Assembly: GCA_023701385.1 (NCBI GenBank)
Contig: JAMPXC010000007.1
Coordinates: forward strand, 1-64,000
Origin: Pseudobdellovibrio sp.
Lineage (GTDB): Bacteria; Bdellovibrionota; Bdellovibrionia; Bdellovibrionales; Bdellovibrionaceae
Direction: 5' to 3'
DNA length: 64,000 nucleotides
Made by a program: the position numbers and the translations under genes. Below the pieces are notes generated by a model. The model made no database searches. It was not told the origin of the DNA and saw nothing but the letters and a program-made list of their open reading frames with translations. This document shows positions 1 to 10,112 of this stretch, piece by piece (within the stretch, counting starts at the first letter, position 1; each line of letters begins with the position of its first letter).

Positions 1-2
1 AC

Positions 3-881
3 TGGGCAGCTCAAAAAGAATTAGGTGATGTAGTTCTTTTAGATATCAACGAAGGCGCAGCTATCGGAAAAACTTTAGACTTAGCTCAAGCAGCTACGAT
101 GGAAATGTTTGATACAAAAATCAAAGGTACTTCTAACTACGCTGATATCGCTAACTCTGACGTTGTGATCATCACTGCAGGTATGCCACGTAAACCGGGC
201 ATGAGCCGTGACGAATTAATCGGTATCAATGCAAAAATCGTTAAAGATGTTTGTGCTGGTATCAAACAACACGCTCCAAACTCAATCGTTATCGTAGTTT
301 GTAACCCAATGGATGTTATGGCGTTGTACGCTAAACAACAATTAGGATTCCCGAAAGAACGCGTATTAGGTATGGGTGGTTGTTTAGATTCAGCTCGTTT
401 CCGTACATTCATCGCTGAAGAGTGTGGCGTATCTTACAAAGACGTAACTGGCGTTGTTGTTGGTAACCATGGTGATGCGATGGTTCCGTTAGTTCGCACA
501 GCTTCTGTGGGTTCAGTTCCATTAATCGATATGTTACCAGCTGATAAAATCGCTGCGATCGTTCAACGTACTAAATCTGCAGGCGCAGAAATCGGTGGCC
601 ACTTAAAAACTGGTTCGGCTTACTACGCTCCATCTCGCGGTGCTGTTGAAATGGCTGAAGCAATTCTTAAAGACCAAAAACGTGTATTACCAGTTGCTGT
701 TGAGTTAAACGGCGAGTTCGGTGTTAACGATAAAATGATGGTTGGTGTTATGTGCGTTATCGGTGGTAAAGGTTTAGAAAAAATCATCGACTACAAATTC
801 AACGCTGATGAGAAGGCGGAATTTGAAAAATCAGTAAACGCTGTTCGCACATTATGCGAAGGCCTTAAATCAGTTCAATAA
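3..881 (+). CDS. mdh: Malate dehydrogenase, 5' partial (runs off window start)
   Basis: Frame +3 is open from the window edge (WAAQKELGDVVLLDINEGAAIGKTLDL...) into the tracked ORF; MPRKPGMSRDEL and VVVGNHGDAMVPL are LDH/MDH family motifs. Confidence 0.96.
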   Translation, partial: WAAQKELGDVVLLDINEGAAIGKTLDLAQAATMEMFDTKIKGTSNYADIANSDVVIITAGMPRKPGMSRDELIGINAKIVKDVCAGIKQHAPNSIVIVVCNPMDVMALYAKQQLGFPKERVLGMGGCLDSARFRTFIAEECGVSYKDVTGVVVGNHGDAMVPLVRTASVGSVPLIDMLPADKIAAIVQRTKSAGAEIGGHLKTGSAYYAPSRGAVEMAEAILKDQKRVLPVAVELNGEFGVNDKMMVGVMCVIGGKGLEKIIDYKFNADEKAEFEKSVNAVRTLCEGLKSVQ

Positions 882-891
882 GGAATAGTTA

Positions 892-2052
892 ATGAATATT
901 CATGAGTTTCAAGCCAAAGAAGTTTTAAGAAAATTCGGAGTAGCTACCCTAAAAGGTAAATTAGCTCTTACTCCTGATGAAGCAGTTGCTGCAGCTAAAG
1001 AAATCGGTGGATCAGTTTGGGTTGTTAAAGCCCAAATCCACGCCGGTGGCCGCGGCAAAGGTGGCGGTGTTAAAGTTGCAAAATCATTAGATGAAGTACG
1101 CGAGTACACGCAAAAAATGATCGGTATGACTTTAGTGACTCACCAAACAGGCCCTGAAGGTAAAAAAGTTCAAAAAGTTTTTATCGAACAAGGTTGCAAC
1201 ATCGCTAAAGAATACTATGTAGCCTGCTTAATCGACCGCGAAACTGGCCGTGTTGCCATGATGGCTTCTTCTGAAGGTGGCATGGACATCGAAGAAGTTG
1301 CAGAACACAATCCAAACGCGATCAAAAAAGTTGATATCGATCCAGTCACTGGCTTAGGTGCTTGGCAAGCTCGCGAATTAGCATTTGCTATCGGCATGGG
1401 ACCAGATGTAGTTAACAAAGCTGTTAAATTCATGATGGGCTTATACGAAGCATTCGTTAAATGTGACTGCTCTATCGCTGAAATCAATCCGCTTGTTGTA
1501 ACTAAAGAAAATGATGTTATTTGCTTAGATGCAAAAATGAATTTCGATTCAAACTCATTATACCGCCAACCTTCAATCGTTGAAATGCGCGATTTAAACG
1601 AAGAAGAGCCGACTGAAATCGAAGCTTCTAAGTACGATCTAGCGTTCATCAAACTTGATGGTAACATCGGTTGTTTAGTTAACGGTGCTGGTTTAGCGAT
1701 GGCAACATTAGACATCATTAAACTTCACGGCGCGACTCCTGCGAACTTCTTAGATGTTGGCGGCGGCGCGAATAAAGAAAAAGTAACTAACGCTTTTAAA
1801 ATCATCCTTAAAGACAAAAACGTTAAAGGAATTTTAGTAAATATTTTCGGTGGTATCATGAAATGTGACGTGATCGCTGAAGGTGTTATCGCTGCTTCTA
1901 AAGAAGTAGGATTAAAAGTTCCATTAGTTGTTCGTTTAGAAGGTACTAACGTAGAACTTGGTAAAAAAATCTTAGCTGATTCTGGTTTAAACATCATTCC
2001 GGCAAACGATTTAACAGACGCTGCTAAAAAAATTACTGCAGCAATTAAGTAG
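892..2052 (+). CDS. sucC: Succinyl-CoA synthetase beta subunit
   Basis: ATP-grasp start [35 protein letters not shown]; directly upstream of sucD. Confidence 0.98.
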   Translation: MNIHEFQAKEVLRKFGVATLKGKLALTPDEAVAAAKEIGGSVWVVKAQIHAGGRGKGGGVKVAKSLDEVREYTQKMIGMTLVTHQTGPEGKKVQKVFIEQGCNIAKEYYVACLIDRETGRVAMMASSEGGMDIEEVAEHNPNAIKKVDIDPVTGLGAWQARELAFAIGMGPDVVNKAVKFMMGLYEAFVKCDCSIAEINPLVVTKENDVICLDAKMNFDSNSLYRQPSIVEMRDLNEEEPTEIEASKYDLAFIKLDGNIGCLVNGAGLAMATLDIIKLHGATPANFLDVGGGANKEKVTNAFKIILKDKNVKGILVNIFGGIMKCDVIAEGVIAASKEVGLKVPLVVRLEGTNVELGKKILADSGLNIIPANDLTDAAKKITAAIK

Positions 2053-2059
2053 GTTTTAA

Positions 2060-2929
2060 ATGGCTATTTTAATTAATAAAAATACAAAAGTAATGTGCCA
2101 AGGTCTTACAGGATCTCAAGGTTCATTCCACTCATTACAATGTAAACAATACGGAACACAAATGGTTGCAGGTGTTACACCAGGTAAAGGTGGAACCACT
2201 CACGAAGGTATTCCAGTATTTAACACTGTTAAAGAAGCAAAAGAAAAAACCGGTGCGACAGTATCTATGATTTTCGTACCACCTCCATTTGCTGCTGATT
2301 CTATTATGGAAGCGGTTGATGCTGACTTAGATTTAGTGATCTGTATCACTGAAGGTATTCCAGTATTAGACATGGTTAAAGTTAAGAAATACATGCAAGG
2401 CAAACGTACTCGTTTAATCGGTCCGAACTGCCCAGGTGTAATCACTCCAGATCAATGCAAAATTGGTATCATGCCTGGTCACATTCACAAAGCTGGTCGT
2501 ATCGGCGTTTTATCACGCTCTGGTACATTAACTTACGAAGCTGTTGGTCAATTATCAGCTTTAGGTTTAGGCCAATCAACTTGTGTCGGTATCGGTGGTG
2601 ACCCGGTAAATGGCACAAACTTCATCGATATATTAAAATTATTCAATGCAGATCCAGACACTGATGCAGTTATCATGATCGGTGAAATCGGTGGTACAGC
2701 CGAAGAAGAAGCTGCCGAATACATCAAAAAAGAATTCAAAAAACCAGTAGCCGTATTCATCGCAGGTGCTTCAGCGCCTCCGGGAAAACGTATGGGCCAC
2801 GCGGGCGCTATCATCAGTGGCGGTAAAGGCACTGCCGAAGCGAAATTCGCGGCTTTAGAGGCTGCGGGTTGCAAAATCTCTCGTTCACCAGCTGACATGG
2901 GAACGACTCTTAAATCAATGCTTAAGTAA
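2060..2929 (+). CDS. sucD: Succinyl-CoA synthetase alpha subunit
   Basis: [49 protein letters not shown]. Confidence 0.98.
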   Translation: MAILINKNTKVMCQGLTGSQGSFHSLQCKQYGTQMVAGVTPGKGGTTHEGIPVFNTVKEAKEKTGATVSMIFVPPPFAADSIMEAVDADLDLVICITEGIPVLDMVKVKKYMQGKRTRLIGPNCPGVITPDQCKIGIMPGHIHKAGRIGVLSRSGTLTYEAVGQLSALGLGQSTCVGIGGDPVNGTNFIDILKLFNADPDTDAVIMIGEIGGTAEEEAAEYIKKEFKKPVAVFIAGASAPPGKRMGHAGAIISGGKGTAEAKFAALEAAGCKISRSPADMGTTLKSMLK

Positions 2930-2952
2930 TTAAGACAATAAATGCTTAATTT

Positions 2953-2984
2953 AAAAGGCTCTGTAGCAATACAGGGCCTTTTTT
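2953..2984 (+). terminator. Rho-independent terminator after sucD
   Basis: AAGGCTCTGT-agcaat-ACAGGGCCTT followed by a T run. Confidence 0.85.
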
Positions 2985-3054
2985 ATTGCCATTTTATACC
3001 CCCCGGTTTACACCTAATCCGTAACCTAAAAACCTATTTAATAAGGAGCCCAAC

Positions 3055-3480
3055 ATGGCAATGGAAAGAACATTTTCAATCATTAAACCTAACGCTGTTA
3101 AAAAGAACGTAATCGGTGACATCATCGCTACTTTCGAATCTAAAGGCTTACGCATCGGCGGCGCTAAATTAGGAATGTTATCTCGTGAAAAATGTGAATT
3201 ATTCTACGCTGAACACAAAGAGCGTCCATTTTTCGGTGAATTAGTTTCTTTCATGACTTCTGGCCCAGTTGTAATGATGTGCTTAGTTGGTGAAAACGCA
3301 GTTTTAAAAAACCGCGAAATCATGGGCGCAACTGATCCTAAAAAAGCTGATGCTGGCACAATCCGCGCTAAGCACGGTGATTCTATGGGCGAAAATGCTG
3401 TTCACGGTTCTGATTCAGTAGCTTCTGCTGAACGCGAATTAGCGATCTTCTTTGATAAACACGAATTAGTGAATATGTAA
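3055..3480 (+). CDS. ndk: Nucleoside diphosphate kinase
   Basis: [21 protein letters not shown] and active-site region [12 protein letters not shown]. Confidence 0.98.
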   Translation: MAMERTFSIIKPNAVKKNVIGDIIATFESKGLRIGGAKLGMLSREKCELFYAEHKERPFFGELVSFMTSGPVVMMCLVGENAVLKNREIMGATDPKKADAGTIRAKHGDSMGENAVHGSDSVASAERELAIFFDKHELVNM

Positions 3481-3510
3481 TCTTGCCTTCGGCAAGGTGT
3501 AATTTACCAC

Positions 3511-4713
3511 GTGAAACGTCAGGAAAATAAAAATCCTATTTCTAAAAAAAGGGACTCTCAACTAGAGTCCCTTTTGCATTCTGAGCACGACATCTCAATT
3601 GAAAAATTGGCGGTCGGCGGCTCTGGTATTGGGCGTATTGATTACCAAGATAAAAAATTAGTGGTCTTTGTTCCCAAATCCGCTCCTGACGACCTCTTGC
3701 GCGTTCGCATCACGCATGTCGAAAAAAACTTTTTAAACGGAGAAATCGTTTCAATTTTGAAACCGAGCCCGTTTCGCCGTGAAGCACCGTGTCCTTACTT
3801 TAAAGACTGTGGCGGTTGTTCATGGCAGCACATTGATGAAAAACATCAAGTGGCGCAAAAAGAATTAATACTTAAAGATCTTTTTAAAAAGTTTCTTCCC
3901 GAACAAAAATACGACTTACTACCCACGGTCGTGACGTCGAATGTTTTTGAATACCGCAATCGCATTCAGCTTAAACAAATGGGCACAAAGCTTGGTTACT
4001 TCAAGCCAGAATCCCATGATTTAGTAGATATCGACGACTGCATGATCTCAGAAAAGCCTTTACGTGATTGGCTTAAGACCAATAAATCCAAAATTCGCCC
4101 AAGTGATAAGCTTTTAAAGCATGAATTAAAAATCAATGCTGACGGTAAAGTTGAATTTTACAAAATCGGCGCACAAAGCGAAGGCTTGTCATTTTCTCAG
4201 GTGAATCGTTTCGTGAATGACTTGCTAGTTAAGACTACTGTGGATTTGGCTAAAGGCACGAGGCCACGTTCATTGACTGAGTTTTATGCTGGCAGCGGTA
4301 ATTTTACGTTTCCATTGGCTGCGATTTCTAAAGATTTACAGATTGACGCAATCGAGCTAAATCCAGACCTGACAGCCAAAGCTGTCGATCACATCAAATC
4401 ACAAAAGCTTCATAAACAAATTCGCTTTTACACGACCAAATCCGAATTATTTCCTCTAAGAAATACAATGTCGAGTGATCTGATCATGTTAGATCCTCCT
4501 CGCCAAGGCTGCGAAAAATCACTTTTAGTTAAAATCGCCGAGACAAAACCAAAGTTTTTACTCTATATCAGCTGTCATCCAGTGTCGTTAGTGCGTGATT
4601 TACAAGTTTTAAATCAGAATGGTTTTCGCTTTGAAATGCGCCATTTACAAATCTTTGATATGTTCCCGCAAACTGACCATTTCGAGACTCTTTGCTTACT
4701 TGAATTAGCCTAA
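3511..4713 (+). CDS. TrmA/RlmD-family (RumA-like) RNA m5U methyltransferase with TRAM domain; start uncertain (GTG 3511 or later)
   Basis: ISIEKLAVGGSGIGRIDYQDK TRAM, Fe-S cysteines CPYFKDCGGCSWQH, MLDPPRQGCEKS, SCHPVSLVRDL. Confidence 0.9.
   Translation: MKRQENKNPISKKRDSQLESLLHSEHDISIEKLAVGGSGIGRIDYQDKKLVVFVPKSAPDDLLRVRITHVEKNFLNGEIVSILKPSPFRREAPCPYFKDCGGCSWQHIDEKHQVAQKELILKDLFKKFLPEQKYDLLPTVVTSNVFEYRNRIQLKQMGTKLGYFKPESHDLVDIDDCMISEKPLRDWLKTNKSKIRPSDKLLKHELKINADGKVEFYKIGAQSEGLSFSQVNRFVNDLLVKTTVDLAKGTRPRSLTEFYAGSGNFTFPLAAISKDLQIDAIELNPDLTAKAVDHIKSQKLHKQIRFYTTKSELFPLRNTMSSDLIMLDPPRQGCEKSLLVKIAETKPKFLLYISCHPVSLVRDLQVLNQNGFRFEMRHLQIFDMFPQTDHFETLCLLELA
3547..3575 (+). terminator. Terminator-like hairpin overlapping the predicted 5' end of the next CDS
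   Basis: AAAAGGGACTCT-caact-AGAGTCCCTTTT perfect stem. Confidence 0.7.
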
Positions 4714-4761
4714 CTCGAAAAGGTTGACTCACCTAAGCCTTAAAAGTCTAATTATAGGAGT

Positions 4762-5526
4762 ATGTTTTTACTTCGCCTGTGTATCGTCATCTTTTTGTTT
4801 TCATCATGTACATCGTTATTTAAAAACGATCGTTCTGAAGAGCGTGCCCTTTTACGCCAACAACTTGGTGTTTCATACATGCAACAAGGTAATTACCCAC
4901 TGGCGCTAAAAGAACTTTTAGAAGCCGAAGAATTAGATCCGCAAAATCCACACATTCAAAACAACTTAGGTATGTTATATTTCATGCGCGAAAAATTTGA
5001 ACTTTCAGCAAAGCATTTTTCACGCGCTTACGAATTAGATAACAAATTTACTGATGCTAAAAATAATTTAGCCCGCGTGTATATCGAACTTAAACAATTT
5101 GCGATCGCTCAACGTTTACTTGAAGAAGTATTAACGGACTTAACTTATCAATATCCGATCAAAGCCGATATGAACTACGGTTTATTAGAATTTAACCGCG
5201 GCCGCTTTAAGGAAGCGAAAAAGCATTTCAGAAAAGTTTTAATCCAAGACCGCGAAGATTGTTTTGCGCAAGTTTTTTTAGGACGTTCGTTTTTAGAACT
5301 TAAAGAAAATGTGCAAGCTGTTGATCAACTGGAAAAAGCGACAACATTTTGTCAAGCCATCGGCATTGATGATGCTCATTACTTTTCGGCAATTGCTTTG
5401 TACCGCACAGGTGACAAAGAACAATCGTTAGTGCGCTTTAAAGAATTATTAGATTTATTTCCTCAAGCCAAATATAGAGAACAATCAAAAAAAATGATCG
5501 ACATCATCGAAAAAGGAACACTATGA
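4762..5526 (+). CDS. TPR-repeat lipoprotein, PilF/PilW-like
   Basis: Lipoprotein signal (FLFSSCTS), repeated TPR motifs, AGGAG upstream. Confidence 0.75.
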   Translation: MFLLRLCIVIFLFSSCTSLFKNDRSEERALLRQQLGVSYMQQGNYPLALKELLEAEELDPQNPHIQNNLGMLYFMREKFELSAKHFSRAYELDNKFTDAKNNLARVYIELKQFAIAQRLLEEVLTDLTYQYPIKADMNYGLLEFNRGRFKEAKKHFRKVLIQDREDCFAQVFLGRSFLELKENVQAVDQLEKATTFCQAIGIDDAHYFSAIALYRTGDKEQSLVRFKELLDLFPQAKYREQSKKMIDIIEKGTL

Positions 5527-6497
5527 AAATCACCGGAGAATTGCTGAAGTCAGAAAGAATTAAAAAAGATTTATCGATTCAAGATGTAGCCTACGCTTTA
5601 AAATTAAGTGTACGTATCATTACTGCGATTGAAAACGGTGATACCGATGATCTTCCAGCAAAAACATTTGTGCGCGGTTTCGTAAAAAGTTATGCCGACT
5701 ATTTAAAAATTGATAGCGACGCCGTTTTAAAACAATTCCAAGAAGAAATGGGTTCAACTCACCCCGTGCCAAAAACAATTGCGGCAGCTCCTGGCGCAAT
5801 ACCCGCTGTAGAAACTCCAGCACAAACTAGCTCTAAAGTGGCTTTCAGACAAAGTGTTGAATCGATCAACGGTAGTAAAATGGAAGGTGGCCTTAGCCGT
5901 AAAAACCTTATCTATTTCGCTGTTGTAACTTCATTAGTAATCGTGATCGCGGTTATTAACAAAGTAGCTAATCATTACCAAAATGAAATTCCACAGGTCA
6001 CTGATGCTTCGACTGAAGGTGTTCCGGTTAACACAGAAGCTGTTGTCGCTTCTTCGCCGGCTATCGTGGCTGCTGAAACAGTACCAACAAATGATCTCGT
6101 AAATGCTTTAGGTGCTTCAAGCACTTTAACTGGCGGTGTAGAGATTGCTTCTACGGCTTCAACAGCAGCGACGGCGGCAAAACCTGCAGCCTCTGCAGCA
6201 GCCACTGTAGCTCCAGCTTCAACAGTGCCAGAAAACACAATGGCCGCTGAAAAATCAAAAGGCCAAGCGGTTGAAGTTTTAATCGAAGCGAAAAAAGATT
6301 CTTATATCGATTACGCTAAAGGCAATACATCAGACTTTAAACGTTTAACGTTAAAAGCAAACACATACCAAATTTTAAAATCACAAGCTGGTCTTCACTT
6401 ACGTGCGGCTGATGGCAGTGCCGTTAGCATTACCGTAAATGGCGTTAGCAAAGGCCCTATGGCTCCTGCTAATAAGTTTGTAGAAATGACTTTCTAA
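5523..6497 (+). CDS. RodZ-like protein: N-terminal HTH, single TM, Ala/Thr/Ser-rich linker, DUF4115-like C-terminus
   Basis: GELLKSERIKKDLSIQDVAYALKLSVRIITAIENGDTDDLPAKTFVRGFVKSYADYL, central TM, AST-rich linker. Confidence 0.8.
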   Translation: MKITGELLKSERIKKDLSIQDVAYALKLSVRIITAIENGDTDDLPAKTFVRGFVKSYADYLKIDSDAVLKQFQEEMGSTHPVPKTIAAAPGAIPAVETPAQTSSKVAFRQSVESINGSKMEGGLSRKNLIYFAVVTSLVIVIAVINKVANHYQNEIPQVTDASTEGVPVNTEAVVASSPAIVAAETVPTNDLVNALGASSTLTGGVEIASTASTAATAAKPAASAAATVAPASTVPENTMAAEKSKGQAVEVLIEAKKDSYIDYAKGNTSDFKRLTLKANTYQILKSQAGLHLRAADGSAVSITVNGVSKGPMAPANKFVEMTF

Positions 6498-6501
6498 TCG
6501 A

Positions 6502-7836
6502 GTGCTAAACAAAAAAATTTTTAACCTCATTGCGCTCACATTTTTTATCAAGCTGGTTGTCGCTCTGACATTCCCGCTTGTCGGCGATGAGGCATACTAC
6601 TGGTTGTGGGGGCAAAACCTACAGCTCAGCTATTTCGATCACCCCGGCATGGTGGCTTGGTTATCGGCTCTAAGTAATTATTTGCCGTTCGCGCCGAAAT
6701 GGGCAGCTACTCGACTGATCTTCGTTGTTTTAAGCACGATCACATTTTTTATCTGGCTTAAAGTTTTTCTTCGCCGCAGATCGCAGCTTGATTCAACGAA
6801 TATCAATCAAGAACTTAATCTTTTCACAGCATTTTTGATGCTTAATCCGTTTTTAGGATTGGGAAGTATTTTAATTACACCCGATGCCCCGTTACTTTTA
6901 TTCTGGGGCTTAGCTTCTTATTACATTTTAAAAATTTTAGAAAAACAAAAAAGCAAAGACTATATTCTCTTAGGTGTAAGCCTTGGTTTGGGTTTTTGTT
7001 CTAAGTACCATATTGTGCTTTTTCCGTTGGTCACTTTAATTGCCTTAGTTTTTGAAAAACGTTTAAAAGTATTCTTTAGCAAAAAAGTTTTTCTTACCGT
7101 TATCTTCGGACTTTTATTCTGTTCTCCGGTATTAATTTGGAATTTTCAAAATGACTTTGCGTCGTTTAAATTTCAGCTTAACCACGGATTCCAAACCCCA
7201 AAACCTTATCAACTTTGGTGGACAACATCTTATCTGGCCGGACAAATCTTAATTTTCAACCCGGTTCTAATGTTTTCACTATTGTTTAATTTTAAAAAAT
7301 CACTTTTTAAAATCAGTGCCTTGGGACAATGGGTGTTTTTTCTTTACAGTTCGTTTAAAGCCAAGGTTGAAGCCAATTGGCCAATGACTTCACACGCAGC
7401 AGCCTTGGTTGATTTAGATACCAACAAGAAAAAAATCATTCGTTTTTCGTTAATCTATTACTTTGTTATCTGGATGACTGTTCCCGTTTTCTTTTTCACT
7501 GATTTTGGTAAAAGCAAAATACAGCAATTACCGACAAGCTTAACCGTTTATGAAATTGCCCCGCAATTGCAGGCTTACAAACCTTTATATGGACCGACCT
7601 ACCAGCTTTCCGCATTATTTTCGCTGTTAACAGATACACCAGTTTATAAACTGTATGGTTTATCTCGTTATGATTTCTTTGACACTCTTCCGCAATCAAG
7701 ACCCGAAGAAAAGAAATTTTATGTTCTTAAATATAAAACAACTGAATGGCCGATCACTTATTATGAATTTGCAAAAGTAAAAGTGGCCGAATTTCCTAAA
7801 TATGATTTAGAGGTTTTTGAATTCAGCCATGAATAG
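6502..7836 (+). CDS. Glycosyltransferase family 39 / ArnT-like integral membrane protein
   Basis: FPLVGDEAYYWLWGQNLQLSYFDHPGMVAWL near the N-terminus and multiple TM segments. Confidence 0.85.
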   Translation: MLNKKIFNLIALTFFIKLVVALTFPLVGDEAYYWLWGQNLQLSYFDHPGMVAWLSALSNYLPFAPKWAATRLIFVVLSTITFFIWLKVFLRRRSQLDSTNINQELNLFTAFLMLNPFLGLGSILITPDAPLLLFWGLASYYILKILEKQKSKDYILLGVSLGLGFCSKYHIVLFPLVTLIALVFEKRLKVFFSKKVFLTVIFGLLFCSPVLIWNFQNDFASFKFQLNHGFQTPKPYQLWWTTSYLAGQILIFNPVLMFSLLFNFKKSLFKISALGQWVFFLYSSFKAKVEANWPMTSHAAALVDLDTNKKKIIRFSLIYYFVIWMTVPVFFFTDFGKSKIQQLPTSLTVYEIAPQLQAYKPLYGPTYQLSALFSLLTDTPVYKLYGLSRYDFFDTLPQSRPEEKKFYVLKYKTTEWPITYYEFAKVKVAEFPKYDLEVFEFSHE

Positions 7837-9010
7837 AATATTTTTTGCTCTGACATTCGTAATGATCTCGTTTGCTGTGTATGGATTTTATATTTCACAG
7901 TTTGAAATCAGAGTTATTCCACCGACCGCTAAAGTCGAAGACCAATCTGTTTTTTTATACGATTATAAAATGGCTTTTGATGTGTATTCACATCTTTCAT
8001 CAGGGTCTGGCAATGTGTTATCTATTGCTGAAGAAGCTAAAAAAGCACGTCTTAATTTTGTTTTAATTTCAGACACTAACAGCTATTACGATCTGGATAC
8101 TGATAAATATTTATCTGATGTGGGTATGCTTTCCGGAGCTAAAGTCTATGATGGAGCCCGCCAGTTTATTTATTATTCCCCGACGAATAAAAACTTCTTT
8201 AAAAAAACAGCTAAAGACTTTGCGCAAGACACGAATGCTTTAATTGTTGAGTCGCACCAAATCACTCAGCCTTACGAATTGTCTCGCTTAACAGAAGCCA
8301 AGTTTGATGGTCTTGAAGTTTTAAATTTTAAAAGTATTGCGCAAAAATCATGGAAAGAATCACGCCTATCAACCATCTGGAGTATTCTTTATTACCCGTT
8401 TAACCCCCGTTTAGCGTTAACCCGTTTATACAAAGAACCGTCTGCTGAAATCGCCATTTTTGACCAACTTTCACAATTAAAAAAAGTGAGTTTCTTTGTG
8501 GGAGCTGAAGCCACGGCCCGCGCTATTCCTTTTGCCGATTGGTTAGTGAAATTTCCAAGCTATGAAATGAGTTTTAATATCGCCAGCCAACACGTATTTC
8601 TGACTTCAGAATTAACTGGTGATATCTCAAACGACACACAAAAAGTCTTAACAGCACTTAAACGTGGCCATTCTTATGTGGCGTTTGATGCTTTAGGCGA
8701 TGCCACTGGATTTGAAAGTTACATCACTGAAAACCGTAAAAAGATTTTTACTGGCGAAGATATCGCATTTACGAAAAATTTACGCCTGTATTACAAACTT
8801 CCCGCTGAACCGATTCCTTTTTATGAAGTTGTTCTTTATAAAAACGGACAACGTATCGATCACTTAAATACTTTTGAAGGTTTATTTCCGATTGATTCGC
8901 CAGGCGTTTACCGCTTACAGGTTCGCCTAAGCCCTACTTTTCCATTACCTGATGCCACAAAGTGGATTACTTGGGTTTATACGAATAATTTCTACGTTAA
9001 TCCTCGGTAG
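7817..9010 (+). CDS. Membrane-anchored PHP-domain-like protein, metal ligands apparently degenerate
   Basis: MAFDVYSHLSSGSGNVLSIAEEAKKARLNFVLISDTNSY resembles a PHP N-terminus; N-terminal TM; overlaps upstream gene. Confidence 0.55.
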   Translation: MNSAMNRIFFALTFVMISFAVYGFYISQFEIRVIPPTAKVEDQSVFLYDYKMAFDVYSHLSSGSGNVLSIAEEAKKARLNFVLISDTNSYYDLDTDKYLSDVGMLSGAKVYDGARQFIYYSPTNKNFFKKTAKDFAQDTNALIVESHQITQPYELSRLTEAKFDGLEVLNFKSIAQKSWKESRLSTIWSILYYPFNPRLALTRLYKEPSAEIAIFDQLSQLKKVSFFVGAEATARAIPFADWLVKFPSYEMSFNIASQHVFLTSELTGDISNDTQKVLTALKRGHSYVAFDALGDATGFESYITENRKKIFTGEDIAFTKNLRLYYKLPAEPIPFYEVVLYKNGQRIDHLNTFEGLFPIDSPGVYRLQVRLSPTFPLPDATKWITWVYTNNFYVNPR

Positions 9011-9338
9011 GATTGGCGATAATAATTTCAAAATCGGTCGCAGCTTCAACCGGAAGCTCAATCTGACAAGCTAAACGTTCTTGTTCGGTGAAGTTTCGCT
9101 CTTGAGCACGTTCGGCTTCTAGATCTTCACGCGGCTTGATATATTGTAAGCCTTTTGTCACAAAAATTCGGCAAGTTGTGCAGCTTGCAAAACCACCACA
9201 GGATTGGCTTATGCCAATTTTATGAGCGTTTAGTAAATCTAACAAATTCTCTGTTTGTTTAAATTTAATTTCAGAAACTAACTCTAATTTCGCATCGTTA
9301 TATTTTAAAACTGTCAGTGTTTTTGTTGAAAGACCCAC
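8997..9338 (-). CDS. 2Fe-2S ferredoxin
   Basis: GISQSCGGFASCTTCRIFV...RLACQIEL matches the 2Fe-2S cysteine pattern. Confidence 0.9.
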   Translation of the reverse strand: MGLSTKTLTVLKYNDAKLELVSEIKFKQTENLLDLLNAHKIGISQSCGGFASCTTCRIFVTKGLQYIKPREDLEAERAQERNFTEQERLACQIELPVEAATDFEIIIANPTED

Positions 9339-9384
9339 TACTTATATGTAACAAATAGTTATACCGAAGGTGTACAAATAATAT

Positions 9385-9996
9385 ATGAGATTTATAGCTT
9401 TTGACTTAGAAACTACAGGAACTGTACCAGGCGTAGACCGTATCGTAGAAATCGGTGCCGTGCGTATCGAGAATGGCGTAGTTGATGCCGTTTTTTCAAC
9501 TTTAATTAATCCACAAATTCCAATTCCGCCGGGTGCCTCTGCCGTGAATGGTATTTCTAATGAAATGGTTGCCGGTAAACCATTAATCGAAGACGTATTA
9601 AACTCATTCGCTGAATTTTGCGGTTCTGACGTTATGGTGGCTCACAATGCACCGTTTGACTGCCAGTTCTTAATCTCTGATATCAAAAAATTTGAATCTG
9701 AAGCCCCTAAAGGTGTCGTGATCGATACTTTACCAATGGCTCGTAAACTTATTCCTGGTTTAGCCAACTACAAATTAGGAACTTTAGTTCAACACTTTAA
9801 AATTCCGTCAACTGATTTCCATAGAGCAGAAGAAGATGCTACCTACTGCGGAATGGTTTTCTTTGAAATGATCAAACGTTTATCTGTAGGCGGTCGTGCT
9901 CCACAGATCGAAAACTTAGTTCAATTAACTGGTAAAACTGAATTTAAGTTTCCACAAATTGAGCGCCAACCTAAACAAATGGGTTTCTTGTTCTAG
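9385..9996 (+). CDS. 3'-5' exonuclease, DnaQ/PolC-epsilon-like
   Basis: FDLETTG, VAHNAPFDCQFL, HRAEEDA: ExoI-III motifs of DEDDh exonucleases. Confidence 0.92.
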   Translation: MRFIAFDLETTGTVPGVDRIVEIGAVRIENGVVDAVFSTLINPQIPIPPGASAVNGISNEMVAGKPLIEDVLNSFAEFCGSDVMVAHNAPFDCQFLISDIKKFESEAPKGVVIDTLPMARKLIPGLANYKLGTLVQHFKIPSTDFHRAEEDATYCGMVFFEMIKRLSVGGRAPQIENLVQLTGKTEFKFPQIERQPKQMGFLF

Positions 9997-10022
9997 GGTA
10001 TTCGTTTACTTTTTGAAACGCG
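9994..10022 (+). repeat. Left 29-bp terminal inverted repeat of the RAYT element
   Basis: TAGGGTATTCGTTTACTTTTTGAAACGCG, exact reverse complement of 10738-10766. Confidence 0.95.
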
Positions 10023-10069
10023 CTGTATCTTTAGTTCATGTATCGGACGCCTTTTGCATCAGTTTAATT

Positions 10070-10099
10070 ATAAAACCATATGCGCTGGCATGGTTTTAT
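10070..10099 (+). repeat. Subterminal hairpin upstream of the transposase ORF
   Basis: ATAAAACCAT-10 nt-ATGGTTTTAT perfect arms. Confidence 0.75.
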
Positions 10100-10112
10100 C
10101 AAGTGCCGGTTT

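Noticed and set aside
137-2898. Long antisense ORFs under mdh, sucC and sucD
   Set aside because: They mirror strongly biased codon use in highly expressed genes; no RBS or family signature.
10080-10112. Upstream extension of the transposase ORF (MRWHGFIKCRF)
   Set aside because: These codons fall within the subterminal hairpin; RAYT homology begins at MARKSL, so ATG 10113 is preferred.
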